Of a stretch of DNA of 64,000 nucleotides, positions 27,455-35,750 are shown piece after piece; position 1 is the first letter of the stretch, and each line of letters begins with the position of its first letter. The DNA lies in assembly GCF_040256395.1 (NCBI RefSeq), contig NZ_CP158300.1:248001-312000 (forward strand). Direction: 5' to 3'. Under the pieces are notes generated by a model. The model saw nothing but the letters and a program-made list of their open reading frames with translations. It ran no database searches and had not been told where the DNA came from. The stretch is from Deinococcus sonorensis KR-87 (GTDB taxonomy: Bacteria; Deinococcota; Deinococci; Deinococcales; Deinococcaceae). Both the position numbers and the translations under genes were made by a program.

Positions 27455-28972
27455 TTACGGTCCCCGCTTCAGGTCCCAGCTCAGCAGGTACTGGGTCGGC
27501 TGGATGAACACCGTGCTGCTGCCCTCGGCTTTCCCCTTCAGGACGTTCGGATGGGCGGGATCGAGGGCGCCCTCGACGTTGGTGTTGAGCGGCTCCTCGC
27601 TGGTGTTCACCGGCTTGGTGCTCGAGTGGTCATTGACCGTATGCGCGCAGCCGTCCTTGTAGATGTCAACCGTCTTGTCCTGCCCGGTCATCGGGACCAG
27701 CTTCGGAGCGAACGACAGGCTGTAGTGGCCGTCTGACAGATGCAGCCGCGCCTCGAGCGTCGCTTTCACCGTGCCGGACATCTGGAAGTTACGGTCGTAG
27801 ATGAAGTGGTGGCGCAGGATCTTTTCTCCGAAAGCCTGACAGATTTCGTAGATCTTCTTCTCCCTATGCCCGATGGACGAGTACTCAGCCGACCCCTCCT
27901 GCTCAAGCAGCAGCGTGGTGTTCCAGGCATCCACGGGTGTTTCGCCCACCACCTTGAAGGTATGCGTCTGCTTGGCATAGTTGGAGCCCGCACCCTCGAA
28001 GCCGTCTTGCATCTTCCACGGTTGCCGCCCCGTCTCGGTGTAGAAGACATACCCCTGCCAGGTGTTGGCTGGCGGCCTGACCTGCACATTTGCAACCACG
28101 GTCACGTCGCCCAGCATCAGGTCCGACACCCGCACCGACACGGCCACAGGGTTCTTGCCCGGCGGCTTCATTGGGGCGGTGTAGCGGGCGGTGCCCTGGC
28201 CGTTGCCCGTCTCGGCCACGGTCCCTGCGGTGCTGTTCCCGCCCACGGCTCCGTTTGCGGCCCAGCTGTGCGCCGTGAACGCCGCAGCCGCGGGACCGCA
28301 GCTGGAGGAGGGAATCGGGCCTTCTGTTTCACCATCCGGGTGCAGGCAGGTGATGAGCTGAAGGTCAAGCGACCCGCCGACCTCGACCTCAGCCGACAGC
28401 GGCTTGAGTTGAATGCCTTCCAGCAACGACCAGTCGCTGAAGTGGGTGGTCTCTACCGAGACGGTCTTTGCCGCCACATCCCGGGTCGGTGCGCGGTGGT
28501 ACTGCCACACCCCCCGCACGTCCTGAAAGCCAAGGCTCAGGACCTCCGGTGCAGAGCCGGACACGTCCTGATCGGTGTAGCTGAAGGTCAGGCGGACCGG
28601 GCGAGCGAAGGTGAGGCCCTCCGGGCTCAGGCGATACGCCTGACCGGTGCCGCCCGGGGCAGTGCGGGTGATCGGCTGCAGGCCGACCGTCTGGTCGCCG
28701 CTGAGCGCCCCGGCAGGGATATCGATCCGGACCGAGCCGTCCGCCGTCGTGAGCGTGCCGCCTGCCGCGCCGATGGTCGCCTGAACGCCCGTGCCGGTCG
28801 GCGTGCCGATGGGGGCGGGGACCGGTACCTGATGGCCGGGCGGCGTGGTGGTAGGACCGCGCCCCGTGGGACCGCCGCCGCAGGCCGTCAGGGCCAGGAG
28901 GAGCGTGGTCACGAGGATCAGGGGGGGCCGTGCAGGGGGCCGCAAGGGGCCGGTCGTCCGGGGTTCGTTCAT
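27455..28972 (-). CDS. Secreted lipoprotein with ZU5-like domain, unknown function
   Basis: A 505-aa lipoprotein. The chosen ATG (GGAGG upstream) opens a signal with lipobox LTAC followed by a Gly/Thr/Pro linker. Residues about 60-165 read as a ZU5-like beta domain (IGAAGGTLTTADGSVRIDIP, GALSGDQTVGLQPI, SPEGLTFARPVRLTFSYTD), which elsewhere mediates autoproteolysis or protein contact in surface proteins. Two further beta-rich regions follow without a recognised family, containing YTAPMKPPGKNPVAVSVRV, an Ig-like pattern. Divergent from the next secreted gene. Function unknown. Confidence 0.75.
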   Translation of the reverse strand: MNEPRTTGPLRPPARPPLILVTTLLLALTACGGGPTGRGPTTTPPGHQVPVPAPIGTPTGTGVQATIGAAGGTLTTADGSVRIDIPAGALSGDQTVGLQPITRTAPGGTGQAYRLSPEGLTFARPVRLTFSYTDQDVSGSAPEVLSLGFQDVRGVWQYHRAPTRDVAAKTVSVETTHFSDWSLLEGIQLKPLSAEVEVGGSLDLQLITCLHPDGETEGPIPSSSCGPAAAAFTAHSWAANGAVGGNSTAGTVAETGNGQGTARYTAPMKPPGKNPVAVSVRVSDLMLGDVTVVANVQVRPPANTWQGYVFYTETGRQPWKMQDGFEGAGSNYAKQTHTFKVVGETPVDAWNTTLLLEQEGSAEYSSIGHREKKIYEICQAFGEKILRHHFIYDRNFQMSGTVKATLEARLHLSDGHYSLSFAPKLVPMTGQDKTVDIYKDGCAHTVNDHSSTKPVNTSEEPLNTNVEGALDPAHPNVLKGKAEGSSTVFIQPTQYLLSWDLKRGP

Positions 28973-29211
28973 GGTGGTCCTCCATGCCGTGTGGCCAGGA
29001 CACCATCGCCCAGGACCTCTGATCCGGCCGTGATCCGTCAACGCGGGCCCGGTGGCGGCCCGGATGTCCGCTGGACCTCGTGTTCATCGACGAAATCAGG
29101 GTGTTGTGGCCGTCTCAGGGAGACGATCACGCGGAAATCAGACGGGCGGGCGTACGCTCACGCCACTTCCCAGGAAGGCGCCTCTAGACCGGGGCGCAGA
29201 AAGGACCTCCG

Positions 29212-29706
29212 ATGATCCGCACTGCCCTTCTGACCGCCCTTGCCCTGATGTCATCTGCCCTCGCCGCGCCCACCGCCAGTTCACCGCTGCCGGCGCCAAT
29301 GCTCGGCAGCTGGCTGTACGGCCGGCTCTCGCCCATCGAGTACTACGACCGCACCTCGAACAAATGGATGGACGCCAGCGGCGCGACCGAGATCGTCACC
29401 TTCGCCGCAGACGGCCGCTACGAGCGCACCCGCCTGCTGTCCATGACCACCTACGGCTGCACCTCCAAGCTCTACATCTACGAAAAGGGGAGCGTGAAAA
29501 TCGAGGGCGACCGGATCACCTACCGCCCCTCCGAGGGCATGAACAAGGGCTACACCTGCACGCCCTCGAACCACTGGGAAACGACCACAATCAATCCTGA
29601 AACCTGGGTCTTCCGCTTGGAGAAGAACCAGGCCGGAGCGGACATCATGGTCATGCGGAACCTCAAGGGTGACGCCGAAGCGCACTACGGCCGGTACAAG
29701 CGGTGA
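29212..29706 (+). CDS. Small secreted protein, lipocalin-like, unknown function
   Basis: A 164-aa exported protein with a clear signal peptide (MIRTALLTALALMSSALAA). The mature part reads like a small beta-barrel of the lipocalin type: LGSWLYGRLSPIEYYD near the start, ATEIVTFAADGRYERT, and the C-terminal WVFRLEKNQAGADIMVM. Two cysteines (YGCTSK and YTCTPS) may form a disulfide. AAAGGA precedes the ATG. It is followed 98 bp later by another small exported protein in the same direction. Function unknown. Confidence 0.72.
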   Translation: MIRTALLTALALMSSALAAPTASSPLPAPMLGSWLYGRLSPIEYYDRTSNKWMDASGATEIVTFAADGRYERTRLLSMTTYGCTSKLYIYEKGSVKIEGDRITYRPSEGMNKGYTCTPSNHWETTTINPETWVFRLEKNQAGADIMVMRNLKGDAEAHYGRYKR

Positions 29707-29804
29707 ACAGGGCGCACCTGAACGCCTGGACCGTCGTACCCGCCCGTGAAGGAGAACAAATCGGTCCGGCCCACGCCCGGGACCAGAAGCAAAGGAGAAC
29801 CATC

Positions 29805-30356
29805 GTGCCCCTTGTCCCCCTGCACACCGACCAGCACGCAAATAACCGGCCGCCAAGGGGACGCATCTGGCCTCTCTGCGCCGCCCTCTTGGCCATGCTG
29901 ACCACTCCCCTGGCCGCCGCGGCCCCCGACCTGAAGGGTGCCACGCTCTGCCTGAGCCCGGAGACCACCATCTTCGTCATGGTCGAGGACGGGGTTCCTC
30001 TGAAGCTGACCGGGCTGGAGAACCAGCTCTACGTCGAACTGAAAAAAGTTCTGCGGACCGGGGCCGTGACCTATCAGGATGCAACAGCCTGCAGCCGCTC
30101 GTCCGCAAACCTCACTTTGAGCCTGCGGGTTCGCCCAATCCAGGGCAGCTCCGCCCTGGAGACGCAGGTCTCGACCAGAGTTCAGGATTCAACCAGCCCG
30201 GGAGCGACCTCATGGATGGGTGGTGAGTACCGCTGGTCAACGGTGGAGTACGGCAAAGTTAGCCCCGGCAAGGCAGAGGTAACGGCGGAACTGCTGAACG
30301 GGACCCGCACCTCGCTGAGCCGCCTCGTCAATGCGTGGAAAGCCGCCAATCGTTAA
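29805..30356 (+). CDS. Small secreted protein, unknown function
   Basis: A 183-aa protein without a recognised family. GTG at 29805 is chosen because AAAGGAG lies immediately upstream at good spacing and the peptide then runs through a basic stretch to a signal sequence ending TTPLAAAA; the frame is open from 29703 but lacks such a signal. The mature part is beta-rich (TTIFVMVEDGVPLKLTGLEN, LTLSLRVRPIQGSSALETQV) with Cys pairs (ATLC, TACS). It sits next to the lipocalin-like gene, probably in one unit. Function unknown. Confidence 0.62.
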   Translation: MPLVPLHTDQHANNRPPRGRIWPLCAALLAMLTTPLAAAAPDLKGATLCLSPETTIFVMVEDGVPLKLTGLENQLYVELKKVLRTGAVTYQDATACSRSSANLTLSLRVRPIQGSSALETQVSTRVQDSTSPGATSWMGGEYRWSTVEYGKVSPGKAEVTAELLNGTRTSLSRLVNAWKAANR

Positions 30357-31244
30357 GTTCCATGTCCGTTCTCAAAAAGTTGCGGTGGGCCAGGGCAGGC
30401 GTTGTTTCCCTGACTGGAGCCCCCTGAAGCGGTGGCCGGAATTCCGGCCACCGCTTCCGTTCCAGGGCACATGGATTGGGTGCCACCAGTTGATTCGCGA
30501 AAGCGATGGGGAGGCCTTCGGGAACCCCGTGCACCAGGGGATGAGGCAGTGTGCTTGCGCGTCCGGACACATTCGAACCCTGCCGTGCGGTCACACCGTT
30601 GTCCGCATCGAATTTGCAGTCCCGTGTTCAGCCAGAGGTCGGTCGCTGGCGGAGCTTCTTCCTGGATTCGGTTATCAAGGACATGACCGTACGGTCCCGG
30701 AATGCGCCGGTGCGCTTGCCGGGAGTGCGTTGGTGCGACAGGAAGAAGTGCTTCAATGCACCCCTGGGCCGGGACAGGCTTGCGGTGTCCAGTGCACGTC
30801 GCCTGTGGGGGCTCTGTCCTGCAGGCGACGGACCATGACCTTCTCAATGTCGGTGCCGGGCACCACACCGGACTGTCCGTTGCTCGACACGGCGCGCGCC
30901 AGCCCAGGACGGCGACGCCCATGCTGCCCTGAATGATGCTGGGCAGCAGCCCGGTGGGCAGAGACGAAGGCATAGCGGGCTGCTGCCGGGAAGGAGCGCC
31001 CATCGCGGCAGGCTGTCCGCGGCACATTACAGCTGAAGTACGGTCGCCCGGGAGGTGGCCCATATTTCCGAGCCCGGCGCGGAAAAGGTGAGGCGCCCAC
31101 ATCGCTGGAGGCCGTACGTCATGTTTCTGCCCCTGGCGCACCCTGACCGGTGTGGTAACGGCTTCGTAATGGCGGCGTTCGAGACTCTGCATGTACCCGG
31201 GAGGACAGAGGTTCTCCCCCGTCTCAGGTACACGGAGCAAGCAC
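30357..31244. other. Long gene-free stretch before the first multicopper oxidase gene
   Basis: About 890 bp with no credible gene apart from the palindrome at 30426-30457. A fragment on the minus strand around 30900-30960 can be read as LPTGLLPSIIQGSMGVAV, reminiscent of an MFS transporter N terminus, and might be a decayed gene, but it is short and interrupted. The region near 31090-31240 must carry the oxidase promoter. Confidence 0.4.
30426..30457. repeat. 32-bp perfect palindrome centred on an EcoRI-type hexamer
   Basis: Sixteen bases (GAAGCGGTGGCCGGAA) followed exactly by their complement, no loop. It lies 70 nt after the stop of the preceding secreted-protein gene. It could act as a terminator hairpin or a protein-binding palindrome; no U-run follows. 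Confidence 0.85.
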
Positions 31245-32708
31245 ATGAACGCCAAACAGGTCCAGCGCCGCATTGCCATCACCACCCTCGCCGTCTCGGT
31301 TCTCGGTGCCGCCCTCACTGCCGGGTTTCTCGCTTCCGCCCGCAGCGCAGCCACCGCCACCAGCGGCCGTGACGGCATCATCAGCCGCTTCGAACAGGCC
31401 GCCAACCGCACCGTGACCGTGCAGCAGGCGACCGGTCAGCGCCGCGAGTTCACCCTTGAAGTGCACAAGATTCAGGCCGAGATCGCGCCGGGGGTCAAGG
31501 TCGAGCAGTGGGCCTTCAACCTGCCCGGCCAGCCGCCGACGGTGCCGGGGCCGGCGCTCGTGGTGAATCAGGGCGACCACGTGGTCATTCATTTCAAAAA
31601 CACCCACGACCAGCCGCACACGCTGCACCTGCACGGCATTGACCGCCTCTCGCAGGAGATGGACGGCCTGAACGAGGTACTGCCCGGACAGGAAACCACC
31701 TATGAATTCGTGGCGACCGAGGCGGGGACATTTGGATACCACTGCCACTTCCAGACCTATCTGCACGCGGACATGGGCATGTACGGGGCCATCATCGTGG
31801 AACCGCGGGACCCGGCGGCCAGGGTCTGGAAGGGCGAGCATGCCATGATCCTCGACGAGTGGGACAGCCGTCAGGACCCGAAAGCGGCCGTGCACAAGAG
31901 CGAGCCCAATTACTTCCTGGTGAACGGCAAGTCGTTCCCGCTCATTCCTGACATCACCATCCCGGACGGGCAGACGGACCTGATCCGCATCGCGGATTTC
32001 GGGGAGGAGGTGCACAGCCTGCACATGCACGGCAACAGCTTCCTGATCATCGCCCGCAACGGCTTCCCGCTGCCTGAGCCGCTGCAGGAGGACACGCTGC
32101 TGATCGCGCCCGGCGAGCGGGTGGACATTCTGGTGAAGGGCCGCGACGGCGCCTTTCCGTTCCACGATCACATCGTGAAGGACGTGACCAACAATGGAAT
32201 CTACCCCGGGGGGATCCACGTGATGCTCAAGGGCGGCCCGGCCGTGACTGCCTACGGGCTGCCGCTCACAGACCCCACCGACGCCCACAGCCACTCGATG
32301 GCCGGGATGCCGCCTGCTGTCGGCGCGGCCAGCACCGCCGGCGAAGCGGACGAAGCCTACCCGGACAGCAGCCCCGCCCACAACCACTTCTACGATCACC
32401 TGCCCAAGAACTCACCCATCAAGGTGGTAAACATCGTCAACTTCGGCTTCGATCAGAAGGAACTGCACGTCAAGGTGGGCACCAAAGTGGCGTGGGTGAA
32501 CCGGGACGCCGTAGGCCATAGCGTGACGGCGGGCACGCCGGGTGGAGACCCCAGGACGCGCGCCTTCGACTCGTCGAATGAGGCGGGAGGGACGCCGGTC
32601 ATGATCGCTCAGGGCAAGGACTGGGCGTATACCTTCACCAAGAAGGGTGTTTATACCTACTACTGCCTGCCCCACACGAACATGGTCGCCAAAGTGGTGG
32701 TGGAGTAA
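31245..32708 (+). CDS. Two-domain multicopper oxidase fused to a C-terminal cupredoxin, copy 1
   Basis: A 487-aa exported copper protein. After an N-terminal membrane anchor or Sec signal (about residues 10-36), a first cupredoxin domain shows HTLHLHG (H125, H128, H130) and the type-1 set HCH (166-168), H174, M179 in FGYHCHFQTYLHADMGMYG. A second domain has VHSLHMHG and FPFHDH. After a His-rich linker comes a plastocyanin-like domain (about 395-487) with its own copper ligands (AVGHSVT, YYCLPHTNM). This order resembles NirK-like and two-domain laccase proteins fused to an electron carrier. It is monocistronic, ending in a hairpin terminator. The substrate (metal, phenol or nitrite) is not settled by sequence. 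Confidence 0.88.
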   Translation: MNAKQVQRRIAITTLAVSVLGAALTAGFLASARSAATATSGRDGIISRFEQAANRTVTVQQATGQRREFTLEVHKIQAEIAPGVKVEQWAFNLPGQPPTVPGPALVVNQGDHVVIHFKNTHDQPHTLHLHGIDRLSQEMDGLNEVLPGQETTYEFVATEAGTFGYHCHFQTYLHADMGMYGAIIVEPRDPAARVWKGEHAMILDEWDSRQDPKAAVHKSEPNYFLVNGKSFPLIPDITIPDGQTDLIRIADFGEEVHSLHMHGNSFLIIARNGFPLPEPLQEDTLLIAPGERVDILVKGRDGAFPFHDHIVKDVTNNGIYPGGIHVMLKGGPAVTAYGLPLTDPTDAHSHSMAGMPPAVGAASTAGEADEAYPDSSPAHNHFYDHLPKNSPIKVVNIVNFGFDQKELHVKVGTKVAWVNRDAVGHSVTAGTPGGDPRTRAFDSSNEAGGTPVMIAQGKDWAYTFTKKGVYTYYCLPHTNMVAKVVVE

Positions 32709-32738
32709 AGAGCGGCAGTTCCCGCCCGGGAACCCAGG

Positions 32739-32765
32739 AGAGGGCACCGTGGGGTGTCCTCTTTT
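32739..32765 (+). terminator. Intrinsic terminator of multicopper oxidase 1
   Basis: Ten-pair stem (AGAGGGCACC / GGTGTCCTCT, one G-U) with loop GTGG and TTT, 31 nt after the stop. Confidence 0.78.
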
Positions 32766-32961
32766 GCTGGTCCTGGGCAGAACGCGAGGCGATGGCCGCC
32801 TGAGGGTGTGGGGTCGAACTGAGCTGGAGCATGTCCGGGGTGCCGGATTTCTCCGAGACGGTTCGTCCGCTGATAAGTTCGCCTTGCCCGTGTCGTTCCA
32901 CGGCCAGCCTGCACCGACCGGGCGCACCAGGAAAGGAAATAGCGAAGCCTGCCCGCTTCCT

Positions 32962-33885
32962 TTACTGCTGAAGCTGAGCGTGCGCCTCCCGCAGCACGGC
33001 TGCGCTATGGTCCAGTGCCTGTTGCTCGGCGGCGGTCAGCTGTGTCGGCAGCGTGGCGAGAACGCCGCTTCCACCCACCACCCGTGGCAGGGCCAGTGAG
33101 GTGCCGTACTGCTCGCTGGGCGCAGAGACCGTCAGGACAGAACGGCGGTCGCGGAGGACCGCTTCGCTGATACGGGCCAGGGCCGCGCCGATGCCGTAGG
33201 CGGTGGCGCCCTTTCCTGCGATGATCTCGGCGGCAGCATGGCGGACGGCATGGTCCATCTCGACCTGCATCTCGGGCGACCACGACTGCCCCCGCGACTC
33301 GTAGAACTGCGTCAGCGGTAGGCCGGCGATTTGCACGCCTGACCAGGCCACCACTTCGGTATCGCCGTGCTCACCCAGCACGTACCCATGCACGTGCTGA
33401 GGGTCCACTTCCGCCCGCGTGGCCACCAGGGTACGCAGTCGCGCGGTGTCCAGCACGGTTCCTGAGCCGACGACTCGCCCTGCCTGGGCTGGCCCGACCA
33501 GGTCCACGGTCAGCTGGGTCATCACGTCCACCGGGTTGGTGGCCACCAGCAGCACCGCGTCGGGTGCAACCTGCACCACGTTCGGGACGACTTCCCGGAA
33601 CACGGCGGCATTCCGGCCCAGCAGTTCAAGTCGCGACTCCCCCGGGCGCTGATTTGCTCCGGCCGTCAGGATCACGACGCTCGCGCCCCGCAGATCCTGA
33701 TACTGCCCAGCGAAGACGCGGGTGGCGTGGGCGACCGGCGTCGCGTGGCTGATATCGGCCGCCTCAGCGCGGGCTTTCTGTTCGTTCTTGTCAACGATCA
33801 CCACTTCGCTGCACGACCCGCGCAGCACCATGGCAAACACAGCTGCTGCACCCACATATCCTGCCCCGATCACGCCAACTTTCAT
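32962..33885 (-). CDS. ldh: L-lactate dehydrogenase
   Basis: A 307-aa NAD-dependent LDH interconverting pyruvate and L-lactate. It has the Rossmann GAGYVG, the substrate loop ILTAGANQRPGESRLELL with Gln (not Arg) marking lactate rather than malate specificity, TNPVDVMT, SGTVLDTARLR and the catalytic His in YVLGEHGDTEVVAWS. ATG at 33885 is preferred to 33891 because GAAAGGA then sits 7 nt upstream. It converges with the oxidase gene and diverges from the GH43-type gene. Single gene; length normal. Confidence 0.95.
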   Translation of the reverse strand: MKVGVIGAGYVGAAAVFAMVLRGSCSEVVIVDKNEQKARAEAADISHATPVAHATRVFAGQYQDLRGASVVILTAGANQRPGESRLELLGRNAAVFREVVPNVVQVAPDAVLLVATNPVDVMTQLTVDLVGPAQAGRVVGSGTVLDTARLRTLVATRAEVDPQHVHGYVLGEHGDTEVVAWSGVQIAGLPLTQFYESRGQSWSPEMQVEMDHAVRHAAAEIIAGKGATAYGIGAALARISEAVLRDRRSVLTVSAPSEQYGTSLALPRVVGGSGVLATLPTQLTAAEQQALDHSAAVLREAHAQLQQ

Positions 33886-34355
33886 TTCCATCCTTTCTGT
33901 GCTTCGGCTGCCGGTGTCGTCTGCTCCGCGGAAACCTGCCGCACGTCGAGCACCGCTTCCGGCATTCCAGCAGAGTTGTGTCCGGGCATGGTGTACAGGG
34001 CATGTTAAAGGGACGTCTCTTCAGACACGGTCAACCCCGGGCCCGATCTGGCCCGAGGTCTTCATTGCTGAGCAATGCGGGCGGCGTGAACAGCTGCATC
34101 TCACGCCACAGGCCGTGGACTCCCGTCAACCAGCGGCTCCTCACCTATGCCGGCACCTACCTTCTCAGTCGGCGGTGCAGAGATGCCATCCCCTCGGTTC
34201 CCTGCAGTCATTGAATCTTTACTCCTGCTGGCCGGAAGTTGACCGGGTTGCGATTCCATGGTCGGATGGGCAGGTATCGACAACTGTACCCGCGCCAAGC
34301 TTCCGGTTCTCCAGGCTCTGTCACTCAACGTGTGTCCATATCAAAGGTGCGTCTC
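33886..34355. other. Divergent intergenic region between ldh and the GH43-type gene
   Basis: About 470 bp holding both promoters. No repeat, operator or small gene was recognised; the upstream open frame from 34239 in the GH43 frame lacks a coding pattern. Confidence 0.4.
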
Positions 34356-35465
34356 ATGCCCAAGACGAACATGGCCCTCAGTCTCCTGGTTCCTCTGATC
34401 CTCGCCGGTTGTGGAATGCCGGGTCTGCCGGCCAGCGACCGTGTGCCGCTGTCAGCCCCGGGGCAGCTGACAGCGCAGGCCCAGACGAGCATCCACAATG
34501 CCGATCCCAGTGTGATCCGGGTGGGCAGCACCTACTATTCGGTCGAATCGGACGGCAACAACATCTACTCGCGCGCCGCCACCAGCGTGGACGGCCTGGG
34601 GGCGTCGGCGCGCAGCCTGATCTGGTCGGCGCCCAGGAACATGCCAAACGTCTGGGCTCCGGAACTGGTCCGTGACCCCGGGACCGGTCGGTTCTACGTG
34701 TACTTCGCGTCCGGCGACGGTGGAGCCGGCCAGCGGATGTACGTTTCCGAGTCGGCGAACCCCGGCACCGGGTTTGGTGCGCCCCTGCAGATGGCGTTGC
34801 CGGACAACCGGTGGGCCATCGACGGCACCGCATTCTTCTTCAACAACACCCGGTGGTTCGTCTGGTCCGGATGGGCTGGGACGACCAACGGCGAGCAGAA
34901 CCTGTACATCGCCCGCATGAGCAGTCCCACCGCCACCACCGGAGCACGGTTCATCATCTCGCAGCCGCGCGAGGGCTGGGAGCAGGCCGATCCCAACCCG
35001 CCTACCCGGGTGGATGAGGGGCCAGAAGCGATCATTGATCCCGCCGGGCAGCTGCACATCGTGTACTCGGCAAATGGCAGCTGGGCGGCTAACTACTGTC
35101 TGGGCGATCTGCGCCTCAGCGCGGGGGGCGACCCGACCAACGTCTGGGCGTGGTACAAATCCAACGGCTGTCTGTTCGGCTCGAACCGGTCCCTGATGAT
35201 GGCCGGCTGGGACCCCACCATCAATGTCAACGGTCCGGGTCATCACAGCTTCGTGCTGCTCAACGGCGATCCGGGCACCAGTCCGCCGGCAGGGTCGAGC
35301 TTCCCGCTGATGTATCACGCGGTCCCGAAGAGCCTGTCCTACAGCTGGGGCAACCGCTCCTGGTATAGCGGGTCATTCATGTGGTGGGGCAACACCACCT
35401 ATTCCCGCAGCTGTTGCAGCGGGCCGAACACCAACACCGGCTGGAGTCTGAAGTTTTTTGAATAG
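34356..35465 (+). CDS. GH43-like five-bladed propeller lipoprotein
   Basis: A 369-aa lipoprotein (lipobox LAGC, Cys19) with a beta-propeller of the GH43 (arabinanase/xylosidase) type. The three expected acidic residues are visible: Asp50 in HNADPSVI (general base), Asp156 in WAIDGTAFF (pKa modulator) and Glu221 in VDEGPEAI (general acid), so it may be active on arabinose- or xylose-containing glycans at the cell surface. AAAGGTG lies 6 nt before the ATG. The tail has a disulfide-rich SCCSGPNTNTGW segment. No partner glycan genes are adjacent. Exact specificity is unknown. Confidence 0.83.
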   Translation: MPKTNMALSLLVPLILAGCGMPGLPASDRVPLSAPGQLTAQAQTSIHNADPSVIRVGSTYYSVESDGNNIYSRAATSVDGLGASARSLIWSAPRNMPNVWAPELVRDPGTGRFYVYFASGDGGAGQRMYVSESANPGTGFGAPLQMALPDNRWAIDGTAFFFNNTRWFVWSGWAGTTNGEQNLYIARMSSPTATTGARFIISQPREGWEQADPNPPTRVDEGPEAIIDPAGQLHIVYSANGSWAANYCLGDLRLSAGGDPTNVWAWYKSNGCLFGSNRSLMMAGWDPTINVNGPGHHSFVLLNGDPGTSPPAGSSFPLMYHAVPKSLSYSWGNRSWYSGSFMWWGNTTYSRSCCSGPNTNTGWSLKFFE

Positions 35466-35750
35466 CCGGCCCGCTGAGACGGAGCAGTCCATCGGTGGCG
35501 CCCTTCGCATCTGAACCGGGTCTGCCGTTGCCTGCAGGTCCTCCGGGCTGTGGGCGTGGTGGTCTGACTGTTCATCCGCTGCACTTGGCCTGAACAGGGT
35601 GCGGAAACAGGACCCTACGGCGGGCCGCCCCCGATGGATCACCGACATCAGCCTCCAGCGTGCAGGAGCCCAGGCCGGGAACCGCCACCTCCAGCGGGAA
35701 AGGGGTCAGGTGCCCTCAGCTGGCCCCGACCGTCTTTAACCCTCAGGCGC

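Noticed and set aside
26219..27736. 505-aa open frame on the plus strand opposite the NmrA-type gene
   Set aside because: Mirrors a clear Rossmann protein and overlaps the methyltransferase end; composition is shadow-like.
29703..29804. N-terminal extension of the second small secreted protein, overlapping the previous stop by 4 bp
   Set aside because: The overlap is tempting as coupling, but the internal GTG with strong Shine-Dalgarno and following signal peptide fits better.
30353..31411. 352-aa minus-strand frame containing an MFS-like fragment
   Set aside because: Only about 18 residues are suggestive, they are in a Cys/Arg/Pro-rich context and overlap the oxidase start; not enough for a pseudogene call.
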